DNA of 64,000 bases from the NCBI RefSeq assembly GCF_027111315.2, contig NZ_CP114289.2, positions 1,488,001-1,552,000 of the forward strand, written 5' to 3'. Under the pieces are notes generated by a model. It searched no databases. It had not been told where the DNA came from and was given only the letters and a program-made list of their open reading frames with translations. The DNA comes from Flavobacterium limnophilum (GTDB taxonomy: Bacteria; Bacteroidota; Bacteroidia; Flavobacteriales; Flavobacteriaceae). Positions 26,337 to 35,759 of this stretch are shown here, piece after piece; the stretch's first letter is position 1; the number at the start of each line of letters is the position of its first letter. The position numbers and the translations under genes were made by a program.

Positions 26337-28125
26337 TTACTTTGATGTTTTTATTAATTCTACTGGAGGTGTGTACTGACGCTTGTTGATAAGCGGAGGA
26401 TAACCTGCATCCACAGGGAATCTAGCAGGAAGAACGTCATAGACGCCCTCAAAAGGAGAACGACTCGGCAAGATTACATTGTTTTTCTTCACATAATCTT
26501 CCCACAACCCAATCATTTCTTTCAATTTGGTTGGATTCGCTGCTGCGAGGTCTTTTCTTTCCGAAGGATCTTTGGCCACATTGAATAATTCCCAGTCCGA
26601 TTTACCAAAAGGAGCATATTCCCAACGCAGTTTCCAGTCTCCTTGGCGCAAAGCACGATTACCAAAAAGTTCCCAAGCCAAATAATCATTTGAATTACGA
26701 GGAGATTCAGCCTCACCAGCTAGAACTTTTGTCCAAGATTTACCAATCATAGGAGGCAATTCTTTGCCATTGTGTGTTTTGGGATATGATGTTCCAGTGA
26801 TGTCAAGTAGTGTAGGCATAATATCGGCTATTGACATCAATCCGTTGTTGATACTTCCTTTTGCTCGTTTGTTGACAGGCCCACTTACAATAAGTGCATT
26901 TCGCACGCCTCCTTCGCCAAGCCAACCTTTGTACTGACTAAAAGGAGTCATGGAAGCCTGTGCCCAACCCGGACCATAGCCCACATACGAACCAGGTTCG
27001 CCCCAAGCATTCACGTTGTTGTTCGACCATTTCGATGCAAAAAACAAGGAATTAAGCGAGCCGGGTTGACCGGCAATCATGGCACCAAGGTCATTGCCTT
27101 CGGCTCCATTATCGCCAAATACAATAAAAATGGTGTTTTCGTATTCACCAATCTCTTTCAAGTGGGCAATCAATTCACCGATATGAAAATCCAGATTCTC
27201 CATCAAGCCGGCATAAAGTTCCATTTTTCTTCCAACCACTGCCCTTGAGGCAGGTGCCAATACGGAATAATCAGGAATAAACCACATACGTTCCGCTAGA
27301 TTAGCCGAATCGGACACGATACCCAAATTCTTTTTGTTTTTTGAGTCGTTGTTGTCTAATCATGTCCCAGCCAACATCATATTGTCCCATGTGACGATTG
27401 CGCCAATCCTTTGGAAGATGATAAGGATCGTGAGGTGCTTGATGTGCTACGTAAGCAAAAAATGGTTTACCGTCTTTGTGATCAGCATCTATGAAACTGA
27501 TAATCTTTTCGGTATAAGTTCTTGTTGCATAATAATTTTTAGGCAACTTGGTAAGATACTTTCCATCTTCAGTATAAAGCGTGTTCGGTACCAAAGCGGT
27601 CATGTTGGTCATGTCCCAGTAACTACCCATCCCGTCAAGCATGGTAAAATCTCGCTCGAAACCACGAGCAGCAGGAATTTTGTCGGGAGATTTTCCCAAA
27701 TGCCATTTTCCGACCATATAGGTATGATAACCTGAATCTTTTAATAATTGTGGCAAAGTGACCACTTTATCATTCAAGTTCCCTTCATAACCATCTTTGC
27801 CAACCTGATTTGGAGCTGTCCATTCATCCATGTTTCCAAGGCCGTTGAGATGTGTATCCACACCCGACAGCAACATTGATCTCGAAGGAGAACAACTGGC
27901 ATGCGTGTAATAATTGGTAAAACGAACTCCGCTTGAAGCCAATATGTCCAAGTTGGGAGTTTGTATTTCACTACCAAACATGCCTATGTCTGAATACCCC
28001 ATGTCATCACCAAGAATGACAACAATATTGGGTCTTTTGCTTCCTGCTGGCTTTTCCGAAGATTGGCTGAACATAAATTGTGTCATTGACAACAATACAA
28101 ACGCAATGGTATATTTTGTATTCAT
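26337..28125 (-). pseudogene. frameshifted arylsulfatase
   Basis: Two overlapping frames make one sulfatase of about 590 residues. The N-terminal part (28125 to 27301) has a signal peptide, VVILGDDMGYSDIG (metal-binding Asp pair), the formylglycine motif CSPSR (Cys78) and GKWHLGK. The C-terminal part (from about 27320 to 26337) has IVFGDNGAEG, GGVRNALIVSGP and a sulfatase C-terminus. One extra T in the coding strand (three A at 27325-27327 where two are expected) breaks the frame: removing it gives KELGIVSDSANLAERM, matching the other sulfatases here. Both halves are well preserved, so the change is recent or a sequencing artefact. It is followed 5 bp later by a SphA-type transporter gene. 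Confidence 0.85.
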
Positions 28126-28248
28126 AATTTTTTATATCAGTTAAATAAATATTTTATAATGATGGGAACATTTTTGCATAATGATTCTATCCTTGTGTAT
28201 CGGATAGATTTTCATTATTTTCAGGCTAACCAAAATCTGGACTTTAAT

Positions 28249-29043
28249 TTAAAAATTGAAACCAAATCGGGCAACTAAACCAGAAGTATCCACATTATAC
28301 ATGAATCGATTTCCGCCACTACCCGTTTCATAATCCAAACTAATCACCCTGTAACCAGCCGTGATTTGGAAAAGTTTTGAAAAACGATACCCTGCATAGG
28401 CCTGCATTTGCCAAGCCAAATCGGACCCAATGCCAAACCCTCCTATTTCACCACGGAACTGGTATATAATTTTTTCTCCCGATTTACTGTTTACCCTTGC
28501 AATAAGCATGGGATCAAACCAAGTTTTGGTCATGGATTTGCTTTTGGAAGCAGTTCCTCCACCAATAACTTTTTGGTTGATGTCAAGCCCAGAATTGACG
28601 GAGTTTAATAGCCCTCCCAATCCTAGTTCGAGCCAAGGCGTTACATTATGTAAACCAGAAACTTCCCATCCCAATTGTTTGGCTGACAATTCACCATTTG
28701 CAATTAAAACGCCAGGTTTTACTCCTTGCGCAAGATCCATGTAAAGAAAATCAGAACCAATTGTCCACTTGCCGGTTGATGCTTCTGCATTTAACATGAA
28801 ACCCATTTTTAGATGCCCCAAAATAGCATTGGAATCGGCATCTACCGTAACATTCGGCAAATCGCCCAAACCAACAGACCCCTTCATGTTGGGAAACATC
28901 ATGTAAGGTTCAACAATAAATGTCCATTTGTTTGGTGAAGAGGCAGCTGTTCCATTGTCTTGAGCCATTAGATTTTTTGAAACAAGAAGGCAAAGCATCA
29001 ATGAAAAAAATAAGGGTTTGAAAAAAAGTTTGTTGTCAATCAT
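28249..29043 (-). CDS. outer-membrane beta-barrel protein
   Basis: This 264-residue exported protein has a signal peptide (1-27, ending LMAQ). The strands (for example WTFIVEPYMMFPNM, MGFMLNAEAS, MQAYAGYRFS) and a terminal LVARFGFNF fit a barrel. The pattern of an N-terminal PYMMFPNMKG followed by a D-A-D-S segment resembles small barrels found beside sulfatases, but I cannot name the family. It lies between two sulfatase genes and may belong to the same regulon. Confidence 0.62.
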   Translation of the reverse strand: MIDNKLFFKPLFFSLMLCLLVSKNLMAQDNGTAASSPNKWTFIVEPYMMFPNMKGSVGLGDLPNVTVDADSNAILGHLKMGFMLNAEASTGKWTIGSDFLYMDLAQGVKPGVLIANGELSAKQLGWEVSGLHNVTPWLELGLGGLLNSVNSGLDINQKVIGGGTASKSKSMTKTWFDPMLIARVNSKSGEKIIYQFRGEIGGFGIGSDLAWQMQAYAGYRFSKLFQITAGYRVISLDYETGSGGNRFMYNVDTSGLVARFGFNF

Positions 29044-29223
29044 TTGTAATTATTTATTGCGTTAAATTTCTTTATGCCACTTCAAGAAGGTATTAAAATG
29101 GTTCATTCCTATAATTCAATTGCTTAATTATGTGCATTCTGAAACAAAAAAAATCCAAACAAGGAAATTCGAAAGAAGCCAATAAAGGGTTGACAAGAAT
29201 TTCTAAGTTTGGATTTTAATTTA

Positions 29224-29784
29224 TTATTTGATCGTATATCCTTTTCCTTCAATACAAACCGTAAAGGCTTTCTTGAAGCTATCGGTTTTTGCTTGATCGG
29301 TGGCTGTTGCAGTGGCCTGTGCCTGTTGGTTTTGTTGCTCTTGTGCTTTTTTTCCTTGTCTTCTTCCAGCAACGCCACCGGCTATGGCTCCATAAGCCGC
29401 ACCTTTTCCGGCATCACCACTAACAGAACCGATTGCTGTTCCTACCAAGGCTCCTTTTGCCGCTCCAGTCACGGCTGCACCCGTGGGGCCTTCTTGTTTG
29501 GGAGCTGCTTGAGTTTTGGTCGCATTCATCGGGTCAATACCAGATTGTTCCATCGCCCATTTGTAACATTCCAATTCATCTGCTTTTTGTTTGTCGTGAC
29601 TTTGCCCCTTTGAAGGATAAACAAATAAATTCAAACTCTGCGAAATTTGGTTGTAAGTCATTTTAGAAGGATCCAGTGTAGTAGGCAACGGAGCGGTTTG
29701 TGCAAAAAAGGATGGCGAAACACCCAGTATTAAAGCTAGAATAAAAAGTCCTTTTACTGTTTTGGATACATAATTTGTTTTCAT
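29224..29784 (-). CDS. glycine-zipper protein
   Basis: The 186 residues begin with a signal peptide (ending FFAQ). A glycine-zipper membrane segment at about 102-140 (AAVTGAAKGALVGTAIGS repeated as AAYGAIAGGVAG) is followed by a Gln/Ala-rich linker and a C-terminal CIEGKGYTI. YMGG/glycine-zipper proteins insert into or associate with membranes. It is next to sulfatase and barrel genes, and its single Cys near the end resembles other family members. Function is unknown. Confidence 0.72.
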   Translation of the reverse strand: MKTNYVSKTVKGLFILALILGVSPSFFAQTAPLPTTLDPSKMTYNQISQSLNLFVYPSKGQSHDKQKADELECYKWAMEQSGIDPMNATKTQAAPKQEGPTGAAVTGAAKGALVGTAIGSVSGDAGKGAAYGAIAGGVAGRRQGKKAQEQQNQQAQATATATDQAKTDSFKKAFTVCIEGKGYTIK

Positions 29785-29830
29785 TTTTATTTTTTTTAAA
29801 ATTTATAGTTGATAATTATTTTGCCGGCTT

Positions 29831-32161
29831 TTATTTCTTTTCGATAGTTACATATTCAATTTTTCCGTTGAATTTTGATGAAGCACCATAATCCGCGACA
29901 TGTGTCCCATCATCTACACCCACATCTGCCAAATCATCTACAGAGAAAATACCCGGTTGCGTTTTATCGATTCTCTTTTCTATCACCTTTTTACCGTTGA
30001 CGGTAATGGTACCAAGACCACCTTTACCCATTCCACCGCCATCGTATTTAAAGTCATAAACCAATTTATAGTTTCCTGGTTTTAGTGCTTCAGGGGAAAT
30101 TATCTGGGTGGATTCTAATCCTAGATAATTGTAGCTAAATGCCGGTTTTCCGTCTTTTATGTACAAAGAAAGCCCACCAAATCGCCCACCTTGGCATACA
30201 ATCACTCCGTTTCCTTTAGCATCTACTGCCACTTCGGAAGTGATGGTATAAGACTTACCTCTTAGGTCAATAAAAATATCAACACCCATACCTTTCATTC
30301 CTTCGCCATAAGTCACGACATTTCTATCGCCCATAGTTGTTGGTCTGCCCATTAATTCGGCATTGGTTCTTTCTAGCAAACGATCATCAATGGGTAACAC
30401 ATGGAGTTTTTCTGCTTGTTGCATGAATAATTCCTGCATTGCTTTCAATTTGTCTGCATTTTTTGAAGCCAAATCTTTTACCAAACTGAAATCTTCATTG
30501 GTATTGTACAACTCCCATTTATCATCTTGCAATGTTGTGGCGGGTTTCAATTTCCAAGCTGGTCTATGAATGGTACGTGCAAACCAACCATCTTGATAAA
30601 TGCCTCGGTTTCCGAACATTTCAAAATATTGAACAGTATGTCTTTCTTTGGCTTTGGCATCGTTGAAAGTATAAGCCAGACTGGTGCCTTCTATTGGATC
30701 TTGTTCTATCCCATTAACCATTTTTGGAGCCGGTATTTTTGATACTTCATATACTGTTGGAGCAATGTCAATGACGTGTCCAAATTGGGAACGTATTTCT
30801 CCCCTTGCTTTAAAACCTGCTGGCCATTGAATAATCATTCCGTTTCTTGTTCCTCCAAAATCAGAGGCCACTTGTTTGGTATAAGAAAAAGGAGCGTCCA
30901 TTGCCACTGCCCAACCCGCAGCAAAGTGAGGATAGGTACTTTCAGAACCCCATTCATCATAATGCTTTAACATATCAGGAACGGTTTCTGGAACTCCACT
31001 GAAATAGGTCATTTCGCTAAACATTCCATTCATTTGTCCTTCGGCACTCGCTCCATTATCGCCTGCAATAAAAATGACGATAGTGTTATCCATCACTCCC
31101 AATTTTTCGATAGACGAAAGAAGTCTTCCTACTTCATGATCCGTTTGTTCTGCAAATCCGGCATATACTTCCATCTGACGGGTAAATAATTTCCTTTCAT
31201 CGGCTGAAAGTTTATCCCAATCCTTGATATCCACAGGTTTTGGAGCCAATTTGGTTCCCGCTGGCACTATGCCTTGTTTTATTTGTCTTGCCAAAGTTTC
31301 TTCTCTAAGCTTATCCCAGCCTTGATCAAATTTTCCTTTGTATTTGTCAATCCATTCTTTTGGCACATGATGCGGAGCATGTGTGGCTCCAGGCGCAAAA
31401 TACATAAAGAAGGGTTTATCAGGCGATAAAGCTTGCTGATAACTAACCCACGAAACAGCCTGATTGGTCATGTCGGTGGTGAAATGATAATTGGGGTCTT
31501 CTGGGGTTTCAACTAGCGTAACTCCATCATAAATAAGCGGTGCCCATTGATTGGTTTCCCCTCCTATAAAACCATAAAATTTCTCGAATCCGGAACGGGT
31601 TGGCCAACGATCTTGTGGCCCTGAATTAGATATTTCCCAAGGTGGAGTTTCGTGGTATTTCCCAAAAGCAGCGGTGTTGTAACCATTTTGTCTTAACACT
31701 TCGGCCATCGGAGTAATAGTTTGCGGTCTTACAGAGGTATTTCCGGGAAATGTTGTCGCTGCTTCGCCAATACAGCCCATGTTGTTGCTGTGATGGTTAT
31801 AGCCAGTGAGCAAAGCTACTCTTGTTGGCGAACATAATGAAGTCGTATGAAAACGATTGTACTTGATTCCATTATTGGCCAGTTTGTCCATAGTTGGCGT
31901 CTTTACTGCCCCTCCAAAAGTTTCGGTTACCCCAAACCCCATATCGTCTATCAAAATTACGACCACATTCGGAGCTCCTTTGGGGGCGGTAACATTAAAA
32001 CGTGCAGGAGCGGTTGCATTTCGAACGTCAAGTTCTTTATACGTTTGACGCTTCGGCTCTTTTATGGGAAGAGTTGAACGATCTGGTTCTTGCCCAAACC
32101 CGCTAATCGACAATAGGCTGACCGTCAAGATTAACATAATCGACATGGATTTCTGTTTCAT
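29831..32161 (-). CDS. arylsulfatase (CSPTR type)
   Basis: This exported sulfatase hydrolyses sulfate esters. The 776 residues have a signal peptide (1-23), VVVILIDDMGFG (metal-binding Asp pair), the formylglycine motif CSPTR (Cys110, needs conversion by a maturase not seen in this window), GKYHETPPW, DNGAS near 370, and a C-terminal beta-sandwich (about 600-776) containing GRFGGLSLYIKDGK. It resembles AtsA-type arylsulfatases. It is divergent from the LuxR-type gene at 32280, and their shared 118-bp region holds a palindrome, which suggests direct control. Confidence 0.93.
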   Translation of the reverse strand: MKQKSMSIMLILTVSLLSISGFGQEPDRSTLPIKEPKRQTYKELDVRNATAPARFNVTAPKGAPNVVVILIDDMGFGVTETFGGAVKTPTMDKLANNGIKYNRFHTTSLCSPTRVALLTGYNHHSNNMGCIGEAATTFPGNTSVRPQTITPMAEVLRQNGYNTAAFGKYHETPPWEISNSGPQDRWPTRSGFEKFYGFIGGETNQWAPLIYDGVTLVETPEDPNYHFTTDMTNQAVSWVSYQQALSPDKPFFMYFAPGATHAPHHVPKEWIDKYKGKFDQGWDKLREETLARQIKQGIVPAGTKLAPKPVDIKDWDKLSADERKLFTRQMEVYAGFAEQTDHEVGRLLSSIEKLGVMDNTIVIFIAGDNGASAEGQMNGMFSEMTYFSGVPETVPDMLKHYDEWGSESTYPHFAAGWAVAMDAPFSYTKQVASDFGGTRNGMIIQWPAGFKARGEIRSQFGHVIDIAPTVYEVSKIPAPKMVNGIEQDPIEGTSLAYTFNDAKAKERHTVQYFEMFGNRGIYQDGWFARTIHRPAWKLKPATTLQDDKWELYNTNEDFSLVKDLASKNADKLKAMQELFMQQAEKLHVLPIDDRLLERTNAELMGRPTTMGDRNVVTYGEGMKGMGVDIFIDLRGKSYTITSEVAVDAKGNGVIVCQGGRFGGLSLYIKDGKPAFSYNYLGLESTQIISPEALKPGNYKLVYDFKYDGGGMGKGGLGTITVNGKKVIEKRIDKTQPGIFSVDDLADVGVDDGTHVADYGASSKFNGKIEYVTIEKK

Positions 32162-32186
32162 ATTTATTTAGAATTTGTTTATATAG

Positions 32187-32248
32187 TAAATATATCCTTA
32201 ATAATTTGAACTTAAAATAGTTAAAAACAACTATTTTTATTAGCTTTG
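32187..32248. promoter_or_regulatory. divergent promoter region with palindrome site D
   Basis: The minus-strand -7-like box is TATATTTA (32187-32194) for the sulfatase; the plus-strand box TAGCTTTG (32241-32248) matches TAnnTTTG for the LuxR gene. Between them, 32214-32237 is a perfect inverted repeat, AAAATAGTT-6 nt-AACTATTTT, with the same half-sites and spacing as sites A and B. It would overlap the -33 region of the LuxR promoter, a place suited to autoregulation. Confidence 0.5.
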
Positions 32249-32279
32249 ATTAAGATTTAACCTCTTAAAATCAATCAAT

Positions 32280-33035
32280 ATGGAATCGCATCATAACTAC
32301 AATTTGTTTCACAAATTCATTGAGACCTATTCTCCCACAGGTTTCATTGGAATAAATCCTGATGATTCCTTGATGGCGGAACTGGAAAAAAGAATGGAAA
32401 CAAGCAATCAATTTTTCCTTGTAGGTGATGTTATTCAATTGAAAATTTTATTTGCAAGCAAAAGAAGTTCTAAAATGATTGGGGTTGAGCCTGAAAACAT
32501 TACTCCTTATCATTTTTTTGAAGCCACGCATCCCGATGATATTCAAAGACACGGTTTGGCCAGAACCCAATTATTCAAAATGGCCCAAGAATTATTTATT
32601 GCCCAAAACGGTTGTTCATTGTTGACTACAAATTTGAAGATTAAGGGTATTAATGAAAAATATGTGTGTCTTCTTTTTCAATGTTATCTGTTTTATTCCA
32701 AAAATCCAACAAAAACAGTCTATTTGCTTCAAGTTCACACCAATGTGGATTGGTGCAAAAAAGTAAAAAAAGAAAACCACTATTATGCTGGAAACGATTT
32801 ATCCTATTTTCAATACCCAGACGAAAAACTTTTACAAATGGGTAATGTTTTCACCAAGCGTGAATTTGAAATCATCAAATTGATAGAATTAGGCTTGAGT
32901 AGTGAGGAAATAGCCCAAAAACTTTTTCTTAGTCTTTATACAATCAACGCACATCGAGCCAACATACTCAAGAAATCAGGCAAAACACGCCTCTCGGAAT
33001 TGGTCTATGACCTTATGGAGCAAGGCCGGATATAA
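32280..33035 (+). CDS. PAS-LuxR family transcriptional regulator
   Basis: This is a one-component regulator of 251 residues. The N-terminal part (about 40-165) reads as a PAS-like fold (MIGVEPENITPYHFF, THPDDIQRH, LLFQCYLF), and the C-terminal LuxR helix-turn-helix covers about 190-248 (FTKREFEIIKLIELGLSSEE, then LSLYTINAHRANILKKSG). It has no receiver domain. It is divergent from a sulfatase and faces the long run of envelope genes, so it is the best local candidate for their control. What the PAS domain binds is unknown. Confidence 0.88.
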   Translation: MESHHNYNLFHKFIETYSPTGFIGINPDDSLMAELEKRMETSNQFFLVGDVIQLKILFASKRSSKMIGVEPENITPYHFFEATHPDDIQRHGLARTQLFKMAQELFIAQNGCSLLTTNLKIKGINEKYVCLLFQCYLFYSKNPTKTVYLLQVHTNVDWCKKVKKENHYYAGNDLSYFQYPDEKLLQMGNVFTKREFEIIKLIELGLSSEEIAQKLFLSLYTINAHRANILKKSGKTRLSELVYDLMEQGRI

Positions 33036-33058
33036 TTCGAAAACTGTTCTCCAAAAAA

Positions 33059-33099
33059 AAACTACCCCAAAAATGATAATTACATTTTTGAGGTAGTTT
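33059..33099. terminator. bidirectional terminator between luxR-type and porin genes
   Basis: A long stem (AAACTACC with CAAAAATG, facing CATTTTTG and GGTAGTTT) has T runs on both sides and serves two convergent genes. Confidence 0.85.
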
Positions 33100-33127
33100 A
33101 ATTTTTTATTTGTCAAAAAAAATGCTT

Positions 33128-34324
33128 TTACAACACCAATAAAGGTGCAACAATTCCAATACTGAATTGCCCGGTGGTATAATCTTTAACACCAAAAGCA
33201 TTTTCGGCATAATTGGTATAATCGTATTTTCTGGCTATATAACCAACAAAAAAACGCAAGTTCATGTCCTTGAACGGCATGTATTCTATGGTTGGAATAA
33301 GTCCATAACTGGTCGATAATTTGCTGCTGGCATTAGGATCCGGATTTCCTTTCCAAGAATGATTGCTGTTGAAAACACTCAAAAGCAGGGTTACTTTAGG
33401 TGCGACTAGATACTCGGCTCTCAACCAGTTTTCCACATAAAGGACATCTTGTGCCGCATAAGGATATTCGCTGCTGATGATGCTGGAAACAATTCCCTTG
33501 TTGTCCAAGCCTTCGTTGCTGTATTGAAAATCATAATACAACACGAAATTCTTGGCTTTATACTTGTTTCCTAAAGCGAAATAATCCATATGCGATCCGT
33601 CTGCCTCATTGAATAAACTATAACTCCAAGTGGTTTCAAACTTGCCTCCAAAGAATTTTCCTCTCCAGTTCGTCACAAATGCCAAGGGATATTCGGAAGG
33701 ATTTACGTTTGGCGGTGCCGATGCTCCATACTGCTCTTCAAAGGTTTTGGTTCTCGAATTCAATACCTGAAAAGAAAGGGAATGGTTGCCATTTCCCAAG
33801 GAGTGTGCAATTCCGGCTCCCATCAAGAAATTATCGGCATATTCTATGACATCGTTATAAGCCATAATGTCGATTGGATTAAAATCGAATTCATAACCTC
33901 CCCAATCGGCACATAATTTTCCGAATGAAAGTTGGGTTCTCGGCGACAAATCAAATTTTAAAAAAGCCAAATCCACCGATCTGCTGATGTTGTCCAAATT
34001 CCCCGGAATCGGCTCCCTGGTATATCTATTTCTAAATCTAAAGGAAACCTTATCGTGAATTTTTCCCTTGATTTCAAAACGAAGCTGGTTCATGGCAAAA
34101 TTGGAATATTCATGGCTTCCGTCATAAATATGGCTGTCATATCCCATACGGGTATTGAAAATCACGTCGACGTCTTTCAATAATTTTTGCCTGACTTCCG
34201 GTATCAATGATTTTATGGAATCAGTATTCATCAAACCTCCTCCTCCAGCTTGTTTGTCTCTGTCTTGACCAATGGCAATAATTGGCATTAAACCAATCAT
34301 CAAATAGATGTAATATTTTTTCAT
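33128..34324 (-). CDS. porin
   Basis: This 398-residue outer-membrane protein has a signal peptide (1-19, ending AIGQ). A short N-terminal helix is followed by a phosphate-selective-porin-like barrel: FRFRNRYTREPIPG, FDLSPRTQLSFGKLCADWGGYEFD, alternating strands, and the terminal IGIVAPLLVL. It starts 17 bp after the Dcu gene and probably shares its transcript, so it may supply the periplasm with asparagine, aspartate or other C4 acids. Confidence 0.8.
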   Translation of the reverse strand: MKKYYIYLMIGLMPIIAIGQDRDKQAGGGGLMNTDSIKSLIPEVRQKLLKDVDVIFNTRMGYDSHIYDGSHEYSNFAMNQLRFEIKGKIHDKVSFRFRNRYTREPIPGNLDNISRSVDLAFLKFDLSPRTQLSFGKLCADWGGYEFDFNPIDIMAYNDVIEYADNFLMGAGIAHSLGNGNHSLSFQVLNSRTKTFEEQYGASAPPNVNPSEYPLAFVTNWRGKFFGGKFETTWSYSLFNEADGSHMDYFALGNKYKAKNFVLYYDFQYSNEGLDNKGIVSSIISSEYPYAAQDVLYVENWLRAEYLVAPKVTLLLSVFNSNHSWKGNPDPNASSKLSTSYGLIPTIEYMPFKDMNLRFFVGYIARKYDYTNYAENAFGVKDYTTGQFSIGIVAPLLVL

Positions 34325-34341
34325 GTCAATTAATTTAAGAT

Positions 34342-35682
34342 TTATAATAAAAACGAACCCAATAAAAACCCAACGGCTATGGCAACACCAATAGCAACAA
34401 TTCCGGGTAAATTAAAGCTATGGTTGACCACATATTTCCCTATTCGGGTACTTCCAGTTCGGTCAAAATTAATTGCCGCCAACAGCGTTGGATAACCCGG
34501 CAATACAAAATCACTGTTTACGGCCGGAAAAATCGCCATCAATGCCGATGGTGGAAGCCCCAAAGCTATTCCCAACGGCATCATGGTTTTGGTAGTGGCA
34601 GCTTGACTGAACATCAAAACCCCCATGATAAACACCGCTATGGCAAAGGTCCAAGGATAATCGGAAACAATTCCCCCTAACGCTTTTTGTATTAAATCAT
34701 TGTTGGAATTCATGAAGGTGGAACTCATCCAAACCACGCCGAAAATAGACACTACGGCAGAAGCCATTGATGTAAACAAACTCGCCTTGGTCACGTCGGC
34801 AGTGCTGGTTTTGGTAATCAACATCATCGCTGCCGAAGCCGTGAGCGTGATTACGCTAATGATGGTTACCATCGATAGCGAACCATTGGCACCAACGGCA
34901 AGAGTTCTGGCTCCCGGTTCAAAACTCGGAACCAAACCCGGAAAAGCCCCGGCCACAATGATTAATATAATGGCAACGGTAAATATCATAACAGACGTTT
35001 TGGCTCCCGGTTTTAACAGTTTTTCCTCCCCTTCCTCTCCAGCTTCCATACTTTTGGCAAACTCGGGGTCTTTCATTTTTTCGATAAAAATGGGGTCTTC
35101 ACTCAATTCCACTCCATATCTAAAAACGGAAAAACACCCAATCAATAATCCAATGATACATGCAGGAATACAAATCATCATGATATCCGCCAATGCTCCG
35201 GGATAAGCCAAGACTACTACCAATGCCGCCGTGGCCGCACTCATCGGACTTCCGGTCAATGCCAAATGAGAGGCAATAACCGAAATACTCAATGGTCGTT
35301 CCGGACGGATTCTTTTCTTGGCCGAAACCTCGGCAATAATGGGCAACAAGGAATAGACGATATGGGCCGTTCCTGCAAACAAGCATAAAAAATAAACCGT
35401 GAATGGCGCTATAAACGTAATGTTGGAAGGATTGCTTCGAATAATTTTTTCGGCCAAACGAACAAGGTAATCCAGTCCTCCCGAAGCCTGCAAGGTGGCC
35501 GCGGTGGTCACGATGGCCATTATAATCAACATCACGTCAAGAGGTGGATCGGTAGGTTTCATTTTGAATACAAAAAGAAAAATAAACAAGCCCACCATGC
35601 CCATAACACCCAACCCGATTCCTTTCATTTGTGATCCAATAAGAATCATGGTCAAAAGAACGGCAAATTCTATCCAAAACAT
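34342..35682 (-). CDS. anaerobic C4-dicarboxylate transporter (Dcu family)
   Basis: This inner-membrane carrier of 446 residues has about ten hydrophobic segments. It matches DcuA/DcuB: IIMAIVTTAATLQASGGLDYLV, LTGSPMSAATAALVV, VIASHLA, and IFPAVNSDFVLPGYPTLLAAINFDRTGSTRIG near the end. Dcu carriers exchange aspartate or fumarate for succinate during fumarate respiration or import aspartate. It lies 17 bp upstream of the porin gene and 77 bp downstream of ansB, which places it in the asparagine/aspartate operon. DcuA and DcuB cannot be told apart here. Confidence 0.92.
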   Translation of the reverse strand: MFWIEFAVLLTMILIGSQMKGIGLGVMGMVGLFIFLFVFKMKPTDPPLDVMLIIMAIVTTAATLQASGGLDYLVRLAEKIIRSNPSNITFIAPFTVYFLCLFAGTAHIVYSLLPIIAEVSAKKRIRPERPLSISVIASHLALTGSPMSAATAALVVVLAYPGALADIMMICIPACIIGLLIGCFSVFRYGVELSEDPIFIEKMKDPEFAKSMEAGEEGEEKLLKPGAKTSVMIFTVAIILIIVAGAFPGLVPSFEPGARTLAVGANGSLSMVTIISVITLTASAAMMLITKTSTADVTKASLFTSMASAVVSIFGVVWMSSTFMNSNNDLIQKALGGIVSDYPWTFAIAVFIMGVLMFSQAATTKTMMPLGIALGLPPSALMAIFPAVNSDFVLPGYPTLLAAINFDRTGSTRIGKYVVNHSFNLPGIVAIGVAIAVGFLLGSFLL

Positions 35683-35759
35683 ATACTGAAATTTAAAGGT
35701 TAGTATTTAGATTATGGAAAAAGGAAACCGCTGAGAACAGTTTCCTTTTTCTTGAGATG

